Shown here: piece by piece, positions 20,339-32,215 of the stretch
Numbering within the stretch: the first letter of the stretch is position 1
Layout: the number at the start of each line of letters is the position of its first letter
Origin: Bos javanicus
Taxonomy: Eukaryota; Chordata; Mammalia; Artiodactyla; Bovidae
Reading direction: 5' to 3'
Assembly (NCBI RefSeq): GCF_032452875.1
Contig: NC_083869.1
Span: 126,858,001-126,922,000, forward strand
Length of the DNA: 64,000 nt
Notes under the pieces: generated by a model
Told to the model about the DNA's origin: nothing
What the model saw: the letters and a program-made list of their open reading frames with translations, nothing else
Database searches by the model: none
Made by a program: the position numbers and the translations under genes

Positions 20339-20550
20339 GGGACTTCCCAGGCAGCTCAGTGGTAAAAAATCCACCTGCCAATGCAGGAGGCTTGGGTTTG
20401 ATCCTTGAGTGGGGAAGATCCCCTGGAGGAGAAAATGACAATCCACTCCAGTATTCTTGCCTGGAAAATCTCATGGACAGAGGAGCCTGGTGAGCTACAG
20501 TCCATAGGGTTGCAAGAGTTGGACACAGCTTAAGAATGAACACAGCACAG
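20339..20550 (+). mobile_element. Bov-tA SINE, plus orientation
   Basis: Head GGGACTTCCCAGGCAGCTCA with B-box-like GGTTTGATCC, body CCACTCCAGTATTCTTGCCT, tail GAGTTGGACACAGC. Confidence 0.9.
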
Positions 20551-20640
20551 CACTTTTTCATTGCTTCCTCTTGACTTTTTAAAAAACTTACCATATTCTA
20601 ACATACTGAATAATTTACTTGTTTATGCTCATAAATATCC

Positions 20641-20686
20641 ACCCCCCCCGCCCCCCGCCCCACACACACACACACACACACACACT
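20641..20686. repeat. (C)n-(CA)n microsatellite
   Basis: C-rich run followed by about eleven CA units ending CACTCG. A likely polymorphic locus. Confidence 0.9.
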
Positions 20687-20689
20687 CGA

Positions 20690-21935
20690 ATGTAAGTTCA
20701 GTGAAGGCAGGAGTCTCTGTTTGGTTCACTGATATATCCCAAACACCTGGAACAGTAGCAGTGCCCAGTGGGTGCTCAATACATTCATTTCATGAATGAA
20801 TTTTGAAGAGCCCCTAGAGGGACTGTGAAGGGGACCAGAGAGTTTCTTGAGAGGATGGGCCTTGGGACCAGAGTGATATGAATTTTAGGCCCTAGAAGCC
20901 CTTCCAGAACCATGCAGTTTCCTTCTGGTCAGTGACACAAGAGGGGAAGTCCTCGGAAGGGCTTCCTCACTCTCAATGAGACACTGGAGGAAAAGGCACC
21001 TTTGCTTCTCTGGATGTGATTCTTAGAACTAGTCTGTCATCTTGGGAACATGGGGACAGCAAATTTAAGGAAAAAGGTGTGTGGGTTGGTGGGGGAGGGG
21101 GAAGGGACATGTGGATAATCTGAGTCCTTTACTCACAATGCGCCCTTGGGGAAGGGCTCACTCCCCCCACCAGTTAGTCGCAGTTAGTTGACGCCTGTGG
21201 CTGTCACCTCCTTCAGGTCTGTCTCGGCTGCTGGGAGTCCCCCTCCCCAAGGTCACAATCTCCTGGGGGGTGGCCCACATCTAGTGATTGAGAGAGGTGA
21301 GGGTATAACGTAGTTCTAGCTCAAGTGGAACTCTGACGGGCAGTACTTGCTCCAAATCATGTGCTGATGTGCTTAGTCGTGGCCGAGTCTTTGCAACCCC
21401 ATGGACTGTAGCCCGCCAGGTTCCTCTGTCTTTGGAATTTTCCAGGCAAGAATCCTGGAGTGGATTACCATTCCCTTCTCCAGGGGCGCCAAAGCATGGG
21501 TTGAATCAAAGACCTTCATGGTGCTGTGTCCCCATAAGGAAGAATACAGGCATACAGGAACTGCGGGGCTGAAGCATGAGTGACTCCACTTTCCCTTACT
21601 CTGATAATCCCCTGGAGACCTCCTGCTTACCAGCTTGGCCACTCTGCAGGTTTAAGGTCCTGGTTCTCAAAAGGGGCACACTTTTGCCCAAAAAAGTTAC
21701 ACTGAATGCTAACCTATGTCTGTTTTTCTGGGTGCTTTGGACTCCTTGTATCCAGGGGCCAGAAGTCAAGAAGCCAGCTTACTATCCTGGCAGGAGTGTT
21801 CAACCTGATTGCGAATAGGCTGCTCCATGGGGGCATGGAGGAGTAAATGTGGATCCCAGATGATCCACAGTTACTTGGCTGCTTCTTGGTAGTCCCCAGC
21901 CCAGCTACAACCGTAAATGGCTGGGTAAGGTCCCT
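20690..21935. other. Gene-free stretch with one truncated Bov-tA
   Basis: 21362-21490 is a minus Bov-tA truncated before its head (CTTAGTCGTGGCCGAGTCTT to CTTCTCCAGGGGCGCC). The rest is unique-looking; no gene is recognised. Confidence 0.6.
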
Positions 21936-21936
21936 G

Positions 21937-22232
21937 AATATTCATTGGAAGGACTGATGCTAAAGCTCCAATACTTTGGCCACCAGATTTGAAGAGCTGA
22001 CTCATTGGAAAAGACCCTGATGCTGGGAAAGATTGAGAGCAGGAGGGGAAGCGGGTGACAGAGGATGAGATGGTTGGATGGCATCACCAACTCAATGGAT
22101 ATGAGTTTGAGCAAACTCTGGGAGATGGTGAAGGACAGGGAAACTGCGTGCTGCAGTCCATGGGGTCGCAAAGAGTTGGACACGACTGAACAGCTGAACA
22201 ACAACAGTAATAACAACAACAGTAATAACCCT
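21937..22232 (+). mobile_element. BovB LINE 3' end fragment
   Basis: TATTCATTGGAAGGACTGAT through GATGAGATGGTTGGATGGCA to GTTGGACACGACTGAACAGC followed by an (AACAAC)-type tail. It lacks all domains except the extreme C-terminal coding part. Confidence 0.9.
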
Positions 22233-23060
22233 GACTTGAGAAGAGCACGGTGACCAGGGGCTCAGGCATCCTGAGGGTCTGGATTATGCCACCAACTGAG
22301 CCACAGCATGGTCGCGGAGGCTTGAGGGGAATGTGGCATGGGTAGAGGAGGTGGGAGATCACCAGAGAGGCTGCAGTGGTGGGAGCTGTGGCTCTTCCCA
22401 CTAACATTCCTTACTGAATTCCCTCAGGAAGAGGGCCAGAGGATTCCTGAAGGAGCTGCTCCTTGAAGTGTACAGGGCAGTGAATTTGAGGGCTCCGGGT
22501 GGTTTGTGGTGGACACCAGCTTTCAAGGACTGAGTGACTGAACCACAATATCCACCAGAGGGCAGCCTTTGCCCTTTTAGAAGCTTTCCTGATTGGCCTC
22601 CATCTGCCAGCCTTGCTCCCAGCTCCAATAGCCCAAGGGTCCACACCACTGCTTAGCATAACTGGGCACCCTTTGGACATCCTTAGCACTGCTGCTGTAC
22701 CTGGTGAGTGCCCTGATATTATTTATCTTGACACTTGGTGCTTTGTAATACCAGTTAACTGGTGAGAGCAATGATTCCTTCATTTATGTTTTCCTCCATA
22801 TTTCATGAACATTATGCTCATTCCGTTTGCAAAAGAAACTTGGGAAAATAATTTATTATTATGGCCACTTTTTGAAGTGGTAGCTGAGGCTCACAGGTTG
22901 AATGGCTTGACCAAAGTTACACAATAAGCTGCTGCTATCACTAACATCTAGTAAGCACTTTCTGTGTGACAAGCATGAGCTTAAGAGATGGTTTATTTAA
23001 TTCTACGGCAATTAAAACAGTGAAGTAGGGCTAGACAGTGGGGACATAGAGATGACTGGA
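22233..23060. other. Gene-free stretch with a MIR-like remnant
   Basis: Unique-looking sequence. 22875-22990 has reversed MIR features (GGCTTGACCAAAGTTACACA). No gene is recognised. Confidence 0.4.
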
Positions 23061-23670
23061 ACATATAGAGCTTATTAATTGTATCATTTAAATCTCCATG
23101 TCCTTACTGAATTTTTGTTTATTTGACCTATCAATTACTATTACAAATTTCACAATTTGTGTTAAAATATCCCACTGTGAGATGATGGATTTGTCCATTT
23201 CTCCCTGTAGTACTTTGAGGCTGTATTATTAGATCATACCAACTTATAAATGTGCTTTCTCTCTGTGGTGAACTGAACTTTATCATCCTGTAGTGACCCT
23301 CTTTATCTCTAGTGTTGGTTTTCATCTTATTATAGTTATTTTTTCCTATTTATTTTTTGCCTAGTATTCCTTTTTCCAAACTTTGTCAGTCTGTGTTCAT
23401 ATGTTTTAGATCTGTCTTTTGTAAATAGAACAATGCTGGCTTTTGTTCTTTTATTTGGTGTGATATCCTTTAACTTTGATTTGGAGAGTTTAGCTCATTC
23501 ACTGAGATTGATATATTTTTATTTATTTCTCTCATCTTGTAATATGCACTATATTTGCTGTACTTTCCCCCTCTGTGTTGTTTTTTTTTAAACATTGTTT
23601 TTTTTGATTGATCTCCCTAACCCTTGCCTCTATTTCTTTGGAGGTTGTAGACTCTTGTAATGGTTATCGC
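23060..23670 (-). mobile_element. Old L1 fragment, probably minus orientation
   Basis: T-rich on the plus strand with phrases typical of reversed mammalian L1 ORF2/3' sequence (TTTGATTTGGAGAGTTTAGC, CTCCCTGTAGTACTTTGAGG, ATGCTGGCTTTTGTTC). Highly degenerate; it hosts the BovB insertion that follows. Confidence 0.55.
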
Positions 23671-23681
23671 AGCAATTCTAA

Positions 23682-25187
23682 GATAGAGCCAGACATCTTG
23701 GAGTGCGAAGTCAAGCGGCCTTTAGAAAGCATCACTATGAAAAAAGCTAGTGGAGGTGATCAAATTCCAGCTGAGCTATTTAAAATCCTAAAGGATGATG
23801 CTGTGAAAGTGCTGCACTCAGTATGCCAGCAACTATGCAAAACTCAGCAGTGGCTACAGGACTGGAAAAAATCAATTTTCATTCTAATCCCAAAGAAAGG
23901 AAATGCCAAAGAATGTTTGAACTACCACACAATTGCACTCATTTCACATGCTAGCAAGGTCATGCTCAAAATTCTCCAAGCCAGGCTTCAACAGTACTTG
24001 AACTGAGAACTTCCAGATGTTGAAGCTGGATTTAGAAAAGGCAGAGGAACCGGAGATCAAATTGCCAACATATGTTGGATTATCGAAAAAGCATGAGAAC
24101 TCCAGATAAACATCTACTTCTGCTTCACTGACTATGCTAAAGCCTTTGATTATCACAACAAACTGGAAAATTCTTCAAGATGGGAATACCGGACTGCCTT
24201 ATCTGCCTCCTGGAAACCTGTATGCAGGTCAAGAAGCAACAGTTAGAACTGGACATGGAACAAGGGACTGGTTCAAAATTGGGAAAAGAGTACGTCACGG
24301 TTGTATATTGTCACCCTGCTTATTTAACTTATATGCAGAGTACATCGTGCAAAATGCCAGGCTGGATGAAGCACAAGCTGGAATCAAGATTGTTGGGAGA
24401 AATATCAATAACCTCAGATAAGCAGATGATATCACCCTTATGGCAGAAATTGAAGAAGAACTAAAGAGCCTCTTGATGAAGGTGAAAGAAGAGAGTGAAA
24501 AAGCTGGCTTAAAACTCAATATTCAAACAACTAAGAAGGTCATCTGGTCCCATCACTTCATGGCAAATAGATGGGGAAACAATGGAAACAATTACAGACT
24601 TTATTTTGGGGGGCTTCAAAATCAGAGCAGATGGTGACTGCAGCCATGAAATTAAAAGATGCTTGCTCCTTGGAAGAAAAGTTATGACAAACCTAGACAG
24701 CATATTAAAAAGCAGAGATATTACTTTGCTGACAAAGGTCTGTCCAGTCAAAGCTCTGGTTTTTCCAGTAGTCATGTATGGATGTGAGAGTTGGACCATA
24801 AAGAAGGCTGAATGTTGAATAATTGATATTTTTGAACTCTGGCGTTGGAGAAGACTCTTGAGAGTCCCTTGGACTGCAAGGAGATCAAACCAGTCAGTCC
24901 TAAAGGAAATCAATCCTGAATATTCATTAGAAGGACTGATGCTGAAACTGAAGCTCCAATACTTTGGCCACCTGATTCGAGGAGCCGACTCATTGGGAAA
25001 GACCCTGATGCTTAGAAAGATAGAAGGAAGGAGATGGGGACAACAGAGGATGATGAGATGGTTAGATGGTATCCCTGACTCAATGGACATGAGTTTGAGC
25101 AAACTCTGGGAGATGGTGAAGGACAAGGAAATCTGGCGAGCTGCAGTCCATGGGTCGGACAGGACTGATTGACTGAGCGGCAACAAC
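23682..25187 (+). mobile_element. BovB LINE, 5'-truncated, flanked by an 11-bp target-site duplication
   Basis: AGCAATTCTAA at 23671-23681 and 25188-25198 flanks this insert. It holds the 3' half of the RTE-type ORF: reverse-transcriptase sequence from the region around KKASGGDQIPAELFK (frame 23608-24006) through a degraded catalytic box at about 24417 to the C-terminal region ending just before GACTGATTGACTGAGCGGC. Stops and frameshifts break it into several frames, so it is dead. Established: BovB is an RTE-clade LINE shared by squamates and ruminants through horizontal transfer, and supplies the machinery used by the Bov SINEs. Confidence 0.95.
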
Positions 25188-25198
25188 AGCAATTCTAA

Positions 25199-25844
25199 CC
25201 TATTATCTACTGAATTTTTATTTCAATTAACATATTTTTACATTTCTAGAAAGTTGAAAGTTGATTCTTTCTTCAAATATACTAGTTCTCACACAGTATC
25301 AAGTTTCTTTTTTATCTCTTTGAATACAGTAAACAAGTTTATTTTATATTGTGTGTCTGGTACTTCCAATATCTTTGAAGATCTGTTTCCACCACATCTC
25401 AGTTCTACTTGTTCTCCATTATGGTGCCTTGTTACCTCATGTGTTTGGCAACGTTTTTTTTTTTTTTTTACCCTGAGCTGCCCAAATTGCCTAGAAATTT
25501 GTGAGAATTGAGGCCTGTGTTGAAATTTAGTTCCTTCATAGACTATGTGCATTTATTTCTGTCAATAATGTGCTGGTACCATCAGCCCACACCCCTTTAA
25601 ATTAAATTCTCCACTTGAGTGTTTTAGGATTATAAAAGTTATGTGATTTGACTTCCAATTTTATACGAAAACTGATTTGTAAATTATGAATTTCTAAAGG
25701 AGAATTTTTATTTTCTCCTCTTCCCTGGGCCAGAGTTGATATCAGAAACTTACATATCTCCTCTCTTCTGAGTGTCAGGGTTTACTTTGCATTGACGCTT
25801 GCATTGTAATTATAATCCTTTGGGATTTCCTATAGGGGTTTCCA
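25199..25844. other. AT-rich gene-free stretch
   Basis: No gene is recognised. It may continue the old L1-like sequence seen before the BovB insert, but identity is not secure. Confidence 0.35.
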
Positions 25845-26315
25845 TATAGTCAAGGCTATGGTCTTCCCAATGGTCATGTACGGTTGTGAGAGCTGGACCG
25901 TAAAGAAAGCAGAATGCCAAAAAAATGATGCCTTTGAACTGTATTATATTTCAGGAGTCTCCTCTAGCAGACTCCTGAAAGTCCCTTGGACAGCAAGGAG
26001 ATCAAACCAGTGAATCTTAAGGGAGATCAACACTGCATATTTACTGGAAGGACTGATGCTGAAGCTGAAGCACCAGTATTTTGGTCATCTGATGTGAACA
26101 GACGACTCATTGGAAAAGTCCCTGATGTTGGGAATGATTGCAGGCAGAAGGAGAAGAGGGCATCAGAGGATGAGATGGCTGGACAGCATCACCGATGCAA
26201 GGAATATTAACTTGGGCAAACTCCGGGAGATGGTGAGGGACAGGGAGGCCTGGTGTGCTACAGTCCATGGGGTCACAAAGAGTCAGACATGACTGGGCGA
26301 CTGAACAACAGCAGC
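25845..26315 (+). mobile_element. BovB LINE 3' fragment containing a quasi-palindrome
   Basis: Begins at TAGTCAAGGCTATGGTCTTC and ends GACATGACTGGGCGACTGAA. Compared with the other BovB copies here, the segment at 25941-25980 is replaced by a hairpin-forming sequence (see findings). Otherwise collinear with BovB 3' ends. Confidence 0.9.
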
Positions 26316-26317
26316 AT

Positions 26318-26372
26318 AGAGGCTTCCATGGTGGCTCAGACGGTAAAGATTCTGTCTGCAGTGCAGTGTTGC
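26318..26372 (+). mobile_element. Bov-tA head remnant
   Basis: GGCTTCCATGGTGGCTCAGA with TCTGTCTGCAGTGCAG. Only the tRNA-like head is present; the body is absent. Confidence 0.65.
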
Positions 26373-26564
26373 CTATTAGAATTCCATCTGGGAGGGCCCT
26401 TGGCGTTACTTCCTGTCTCCCATATATCTTTTCCAGATAGGAAAGGAGGACATTATGGTCCCCAGGGTTTGACAGGCATTCTGAGGGTTAAGGCCAATTT
26501 GGGCATTTACTTTCCCCTCTCCACAGTTCCTGGTTTCACTTCATTTGGGGGCTTGGCATATTCC

Positions 26565-26778
26565 TGGTTTCCCTGGTGGCTTAGGTGGTAAAGTGTCTGT
26601 CTGCAACGTGGAAGACCCGGGTTCGATCCCTGGATTGGGAAGATCCCCTGGAGAAGGAAATGGCAACCCATTCCAGTACCCTTGCCTGGAAAATCCTATG
26701 GATGGAGGAGCCTGGTAGGCTACAGTCCATGGGGTTGCAAAGAGTCAAACACAACTGAATGACTTCGCTCACTTGCTT
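26565..26778 (+). mobile_element. Bov-tA SINE, plus orientation
   Basis: Head GGTTTCCCTGGTGGCTTAGG, intact B-box-like GGTTCGATCCC near 26620, body and tail ending CACAACTGAATGACTTCGC. Near full length. Confidence 0.92.
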
Positions 26779-27014
26779 TCATAGCAGCTCAGCAACACCA
26801 TAAAAATCAATTTTTAAATACCCCTTTATGCAATGTTTTAAAGTTTTCATCAGGAGGGTTACTCAGGTACACAATTCACTGTACTGCTAAAAAAAAAAAA
26901 AGTTACAATGTGGTTTTCATTGTAACTCACATTTGTTTTCTGACATTTTATAGTCTTCTATACATTTTAATGTTATGAGTTTTATATAGTATGAAATATA
27001 TATTATGAATTATA

Positions 27015-27165
27015 ATGTCAGTATGTCATTTCATTTGCACAGCTAACCTAGAGAAGTAGGCATTATTATCCCCATTTTATACATGATGAAACACAGGCTG
27101 AGTTTTACCCAAGGTTACATCAACACTGGGGCAGAACAGGAACTTAAAACATTGGTATTCGCCCT
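27015..27165 (-). mobile_element. MIR SINE fragment, minus orientation
   Basis: GTAGGCATTATTATCCCCAT and TTTTACCCAAGGTTACATCA occur in reversed MIR order. Confidence 0.65.
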
Positions 27166-27365
27166 CCAAAGATCAAGAACCTTTGCTAGGAATCTCTGAA
27201 AGACATGGAGTTCTTTAAAAATCCCTGTCCCCACAAACGTGTACACTGATACACTAAAATTTCAGGGGGAGGTTGAAATCTCCATTGTCCATCCATGGAT
27301 TCTATATTAAGAACCTCTACATGTTATAGTGTGGTGAGGTGGAATAAAAAGACATTAGTTTTTTA

Positions 27366-28014
27366 AACTAGTGTCGGACTAGGAATAAAGCTGAGTGCCA
27401 AAGAATTGATGCTTTTAAACTACGGTGTTGGAGAAGACTCTTGAGAGTCCCTTGGACTGCAAGGAGATCCAACCAGTCCATCCTAAAGGAGATCAGTCCT
27501 TGGTGTTCATTGGGAGGATTGATGTTGAACCTGAAACTCCAATACTTTGGCCACCTGATGCGAAGAACTGACTCATTTGAAAAGACCTGGGCAAGACTGA
27601 GGACAGGAGGAGAAGGGGACGACAGAGGATGAGATGGTTGGATGGCATCACTGACTCAATGGACATGAATCTGGGTAAACTCTGGGAGTTGGTGATAGAC
27701 AGGGAGGCCTGGAGTGCTGTGGTCCATGGGATCGCAAAGAGTTGGACACGACTGAGTGACTGAACTGAAGTTTTTAAAAAACTATTTATTTGTCTGGGTC
27801 CAATCTTAGTTGCTTCATGCAAGATCTTTTGTTGCGGTGCACAGATTCTCTAGTTGTAGCACATAGAATCTCCAGTTCTGATGGGCAGGCTCCAGAGTGT
27901 GTGGGCTTAGTTGCTCTGTGGCATGTGGGATCATAGTTCCCCAACCAGGGCTCAAATCCGTGTTCCCTGCATTACAAGGTGGACTCTTAACCACTGGGCC
28001 ACCAGGGAAGTGCC
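27366..28014 (-). mobile_element. CHR-type SINE whose tail was hit by a BovB insertion
   Basis: The CHR body and reversed head lie at about 27770-28014 (GGCATGTGGGATCATAGTTC, AACCACTGGGCCACCAGGGA). Its target-site duplication AAGACATTAGTTTTTTA lies at 27349-27365 and 28015-28031. The gap between the left repeat and the SINE tail is filled by a BovB 3' fragment. Confidence 0.8.
27371..27768 (+). mobile_element. BovB LINE 3' fragment inserted in a CHR SINE tail
   Basis: From GTGTCGGACTAGGAATAAAG to GACTGAGTGACTGAACTGA. Near-repeats AGTTTTTTAAACTA (27357-27370) and AGTTTTTAAAAAACTA (27769-27784) look like its own target-site duplication. It keeps the CGA arginine codon (near 27612) that two other copies have lost. 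Confidence 0.85.
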
Positions 28015-28194
28015 AAGACATTAGTTTTTTAGCTTTGATCATAAGGTCATATTCTTCTGTCTGTCTTCAAAGACCCTTCATAAACTGATCTCATTATATT
28101 CATCTAACCTTTTTTTCCTAACACACAGTCCCAGCAATGGTCCATCTCAGCATCTCCATGACCTCTCCTCAATTATGGGCTTCCTCAGTTTGTA

Positions 28195-28615
28195 CAGTGT
28201 AGTGATTAAGATCGTGGCTGTCAGGTCAAGATAACCTGGGTCTGAACTAACTGTATTCATCATTAGTTGATTGGCATCAGATCCTGAACTGTGGACCTTG
28301 GGCAGATGACCTACCCTCTCTGTGCCTCTGGTTTGGTAAAGAACAGTACCTATGTTGCACGGTTGTGGGAGACCATATGTGTCAGTCATATGACTGATCA
28401 TATGTGACAATCATAAGTTGCCTGTGAAGCAACTTAAAGCAGAGCCTGGCTCATTGTAAGCACTTGATGCGTTTTAAGGGTTATTACTATTCTCTCTCAT
28501 AGAGTGTGTCACTGTTTCCTACATCTCATCTGTAAACTGGAAGAGGATTCCCATAAATAAAACAGTATTTTAAAGTATCTAACAAAGTGCCTGGCACACA
28601 GTAGGGCTAATTTTC
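28195..28615 (+). mobile_element. MIR SINE(s), plus orientation
   Basis: 28195-28490 follows the MIR order GTAGTGATTAAGATCGTGGC, ACCTTGGGCAGATGACCTAC, GAGCCTGGCTCATTGTAAGC. 28500-28615 (CATCTCATCTGTAAACTGGA, AAGTGCCTGGCACACAGTAG) looks like a second piece. Confidence 0.7.
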
Positions 28616-28784
28616 TCAAGAGGCAATTTTCCTTGTGCCATGTCAAGGAGGGCAATAGAGCTTTCTGTTCTGGGGGCCTACAACTTCACTTATCCCAGTA
28701 GGGAGACAAGCGCTTTGCTTTTTAAGTCTCAAGGGCAATGAAATGGCTCAAACAGTTGAAAAACAGGTGAGCGAGCTACCTTAA

Positions 28785-29335
28785 AGAAAGTGTCTGGATG
28801 GCTCAGTGGTAAAGAATCTGCCTGCCAATGCAGGAGACACCGATTTGACCTCTGGTCCAGGAAGATCCCATATTCCGCAGAGCGATTAAGCCCACACCAC
28901 AACTACTGAGCCTGCTCTAGAGAACTCTAGGGGACTGCGACTATTGAGCCCACGCACCTTAACTACTGAAGGCGACACACCCCAGAGTTGTGCTCTGCAA
29001 CAAGGGGAGCCATGGCAATGGGAGCCCACGGACTACAACAAAGAGTAGCCCCCACTTGCTGCTGCTGGTGGTGGTTTAGTTGCTAAGTCATGTCCGACTC
29101 TTGTGACCCCATGCAGTGTAACCGGCCAGGCCCCTCTGCCCATGGGATCCTCCAGGCAAGAATCCTGGAGTGGGTTGCCATTTCCTTCTCCAGGGGATCT
29201 TCCTGACCCAGGAATCGAACCCAGGTCTCCTGCATTGCAGGTGGATTCTTTACAAACTGAGCTACGAGAAAAGCCCGTGCAGCACGAAGACCCAGCATAG
29301 CCAAAAATAAATAAATAATTATTGAAAAAAAGAAA
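28785..29335 (+). mobile_element. CHR-type SINE, plus orientation, split by a Bov-tA
   Basis: Head GGATGGCTCAGTGGTAAAGA, body AAGCCCACACCACAACTACT through AACAAAGAGTAGCCCCCACT, then a Bov-tA, then the CHR tail GCACGAAGACCCAGCATAGC followed by (AAATA)n. A clear older/younger pair. Confidence 0.85.
29055..29277 (-). mobile_element. Bov-tA SINE inside a CHR SINE
   Basis: From GTTTAGTTGCTAAGTCATGT to the reversed head GAGCTACGAGAAAAGCCC. Confidence 0.9.
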
Positions 29336-29729
29336 AGAATGTGTCTTCACAGACCACTGTAGCCTCCACACATGGACATTCCTTTTGGAAGGAATGGAAG
29401 ATCCAAGTGTCCTCCTCTAGTCACTGCCTGCCAATGCATCTCTCATCAGCTTCAGGAACCCTGTCTGCTAAAATGGAAAAGGCAGGGCCTTAGTCAAGTC
29501 TCTGGAGCAGGCTGCTTGGTTTGCGAGCCAGCTGGAGAAGGACCCGAGCACCTGCAGACACAGGTAGCTGTGTTCTGACACGCAGGCCTGCAGAGGAATG
29601 GCTGCCTCTCCGGAGACAACCAGGCAACTCCAGCCTGCATTGTCTCTGACTCAGCTTTCCAAACACTGTAGTGTCCATTCTTTTCCTTTTATTATCCAGA
29701 GTTCTCCTGCAGTGGTTCCTTCAGCAACT

Positions 29730-29865
29730 AGAATAGTGGTTCTTAGCCTTTTGGACCTCTTTAAGAATCTGTTAAAGTTTACAAACCATCAGCTTGGAAA
29801 AATGTATACATACATAAAATTTTGCTTACAGTTCTAGGGAATTGGTGGACAATGCTAGAGTTCTT
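29730..29865. mobile_element. hAT-like DNA transposon fossil
   Basis: AGTGGTTCTTAGCCTTTTGG, AAAATTTTGCTTACAGTTCT and GGAATTGGTGG follow the order of a common mammalian non-autonomous hAT family. The family name is not certain. Confidence 0.5.
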
Positions 29866-30214
29866 TGTTGGATTCCTGTTTAAGTAGCCTTCTCCTAGAG
29901 TAAAATATGGAATAGTGATTTATCTTGTCTGTTTCTCAGAAAACAGTTAAGTTCTACCATGAGGTAGGAGGAGTCTGAGGGCAAAGACAGGGTGGGGTGC
30001 TGAAATGGGGCTTATGCTGCTGGCTGGTAGGAGATAAGTGAATCTGAAAGATACTTACCCTTTGACTTTGTTTCCTATCCCAAAGCCTGACCAGTGCTCT
30101 TTCAATTGCAACATTTTTATCCTATTTTCACATTAGGATCACTAATATTTTAAAAATACTAGTGGGAAGGCCCTGCCTACTGAAATTCTCACTTAATATG
30201 AGATGGACCCTAGG

Positions 30215-30725
30215 CATCAGTTTTTTAAAAAATTTAAATGACTTTACTGGTGTAAAATAATATATATTTAAGTATATAGTTTGGTGAATTCTGATATATG
30301 TACCAAACTCATGAAAATACCCATCATCCCCCAAAGTTTCTCTTCTTCTGGAACCCCAATTATATTAATACATGGGCCACTTGATGTCTCACGGCTCACC
30401 AATGCTCTGTGCATTTTGTTTTGCTTTCACTATTTTTTTTCTTGCTGCTTCATTTTGTCTAGCTTATGCTGATTTGTCTTCAAGGTCGCTAGTCATCTAT
30501 AATGTCTGATTTCTGTGTATTTTTTAATCTCAGTAACTATATCTTTCAAAGTTCATTTTCAAATATACATATTCCATTCCTTCTCTCCTTCCCATGCTCA
30601 TGCTTCCCTCTGCCTTCAAATATACATGCCAAGTGTGTTTGAAATCCTTGTATACTACTCTATCTGCTTTATTTCTGAGGTCTGCTTATACTGGTTCCTG
30701 TTTTACACGCCTAATGCTTTTTAAA
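30215..30725 (-). mobile_element. Old L1-like fragment
   Basis: GTGTAAAATAATATATATTT and TTTGGTGAATTCTGATATATG resemble the reversed 3' part of old mammalian L1 elements; the remainder is AT-rich and less certain. Confidence 0.45.
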
Positions 30726-30737
30726 AACTTATTTACC

Positions 30738-31011
30738 ATCGTTATTTATTTATTTATTTTTGGCTGCACTGGGTCTTCATTGCTGCGTGTAGGCTTTCTC
30801 TAGTTGTGGCTAGCAGAGGCTGCTCTCTAGCTGCGGTGCACGGGCTTCTCTTGCTACAGAGCACAGGCTCTAGAGAGTGCAGGCTCAGGAGTTGTGACAC
30901 CGGGGCTTAGTTGTTCTGAGGTATGTGGGATCTTCCCCTACCAGGGACTGAACCTGTGTCTCCTGCTTTGTAAGGCGGATTCTTAATCACTGGACCACCA
31001 AGGAAGCCCCG
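30738..31011 (-). mobile_element. CHR-type SINE, minus orientation
   Basis: (TTTA)n then TTTTTGGCTGCACTGGGTCT, full body, and reversed head AATCACTGGACCACCAAGGA. Near full length. Confidence 0.85.
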
Positions 31012-31759
31012 CCTAGTACCAAGGTCCTCAGCCTCATGTGGCTTGTACAGGGGTATGATTCCTACCACAGTGACCCAGCACAGAGCGCCCCCCACCCCCT
31101 GACCTGTTCTGCATGTGTAGAGTCTCCCTTTTCACTTCAGACCAACCTGCTCCCCCTTTTCCTCCCTGACAGCTCTGTCTCCTATGGGTTGTCAGCAGTT
31201 TCGCTGAGCAGTGGGCTACATGATTGTTTTCGCACCATGTCTTCATATGAGGGAAACAGTCTGACTTCACTTTGAAGGGATGATGTCTGTAGCCACTGGA
31301 AGATAAAATAGTGGTGTGATTATTGAACCAAAGGAACTTACGTTTTGTAACTTGGTTACTTTTATTTTGCATTTTGTTAAAGTATTAAATACTTTTTTCC
31401 TGTTTGAAAAAAAAAAAAGAAGCCCTAATACCTTTTAATTGTATGATTGGGACTTTACATTATTGAGGACTGGAATTTTATGAAGTTTCTTAGGGAAAAA
31501 AAAAATTACCCATTCAAGACATACTTTTAAGCTTGCTAGATCCAGAATACCCTTTCACCTAGGACTAATTTGGCCTTGCTTCCTGATGGATGTACTCCTG
31601 TGATATATTAGGGGAGCTCTCCATTCTGACTGATGGGAGCGGCGATCATCTATGGTCTCGTGAGCTGGGAAGGTTATTCTCCTGACCCTTTCATTCTTCT
31701 TGCTCTCAGGTAGTTTCCTCACAAGGATGTACTGATGGTACATCAGTACCATGTTGATT

Positions 31760-32215
31760 CTGCTGTGCATTTCTACACGCAATATCTCATTTCATCTTTG
31801 AGGTGTTCTGAGTCACTTATCCGGAGAAGGCAATGGCACCCCGCTCCAGTACTCTTGCCTGGAAAATCCCATGGACGGAGGAGCCTGGTAGGCTGCAGTC
31901 CATGGGGTCGCTAAGAGTCAGACACGACTGAGCGACTTCACTTTCACTTTTCACTTTCATGCACTGGAGAAGGAAATGGCAACCCACTGCAGTTCTTGCA
32001 TGGAGAATCCTAGGGACAGGGGAGCCTGGTGGGCTGCTGTCTATGGGGTCACACAGAGTCGGACACGACTGAAGTGACTTAGCAGCAGCAGCAGAGTCAC
32101 TTATCATCTCTATTTTATACATGTGGGAAGCTATAGATTTGAGAGGTTAGGAAACTCATGAAAGACATACAGCTAGTAACAGAAAGGTAGTGTCTGATTT
32201 CCAAGTCTGTGTCTT
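31760..32215 (-). mobile_element. MIR remnant split by a BOV-A2
   Basis: Left part ATCTCATTTCATCTTTGAGG; right part ATCATCTCTATTTTATACAT, GAGAGGTTAGGAAACTCATG and ACATACAGCTAGTAACAGAA. Reversed MIR order with the BOV-A2 at 31821-32093 between. Confidence 0.65.
31821..32093 (+). mobile_element. BOV-A2 SINE with perfect target-site duplication
   Basis: Flanked by GAGTCACTTAT at 31810-31820 and 32094-32104. Two BOV-A monomers joined by TCACTTTTCACTTTCATGCA, ending in (GCA)n. Full length. Confidence 0.95.
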
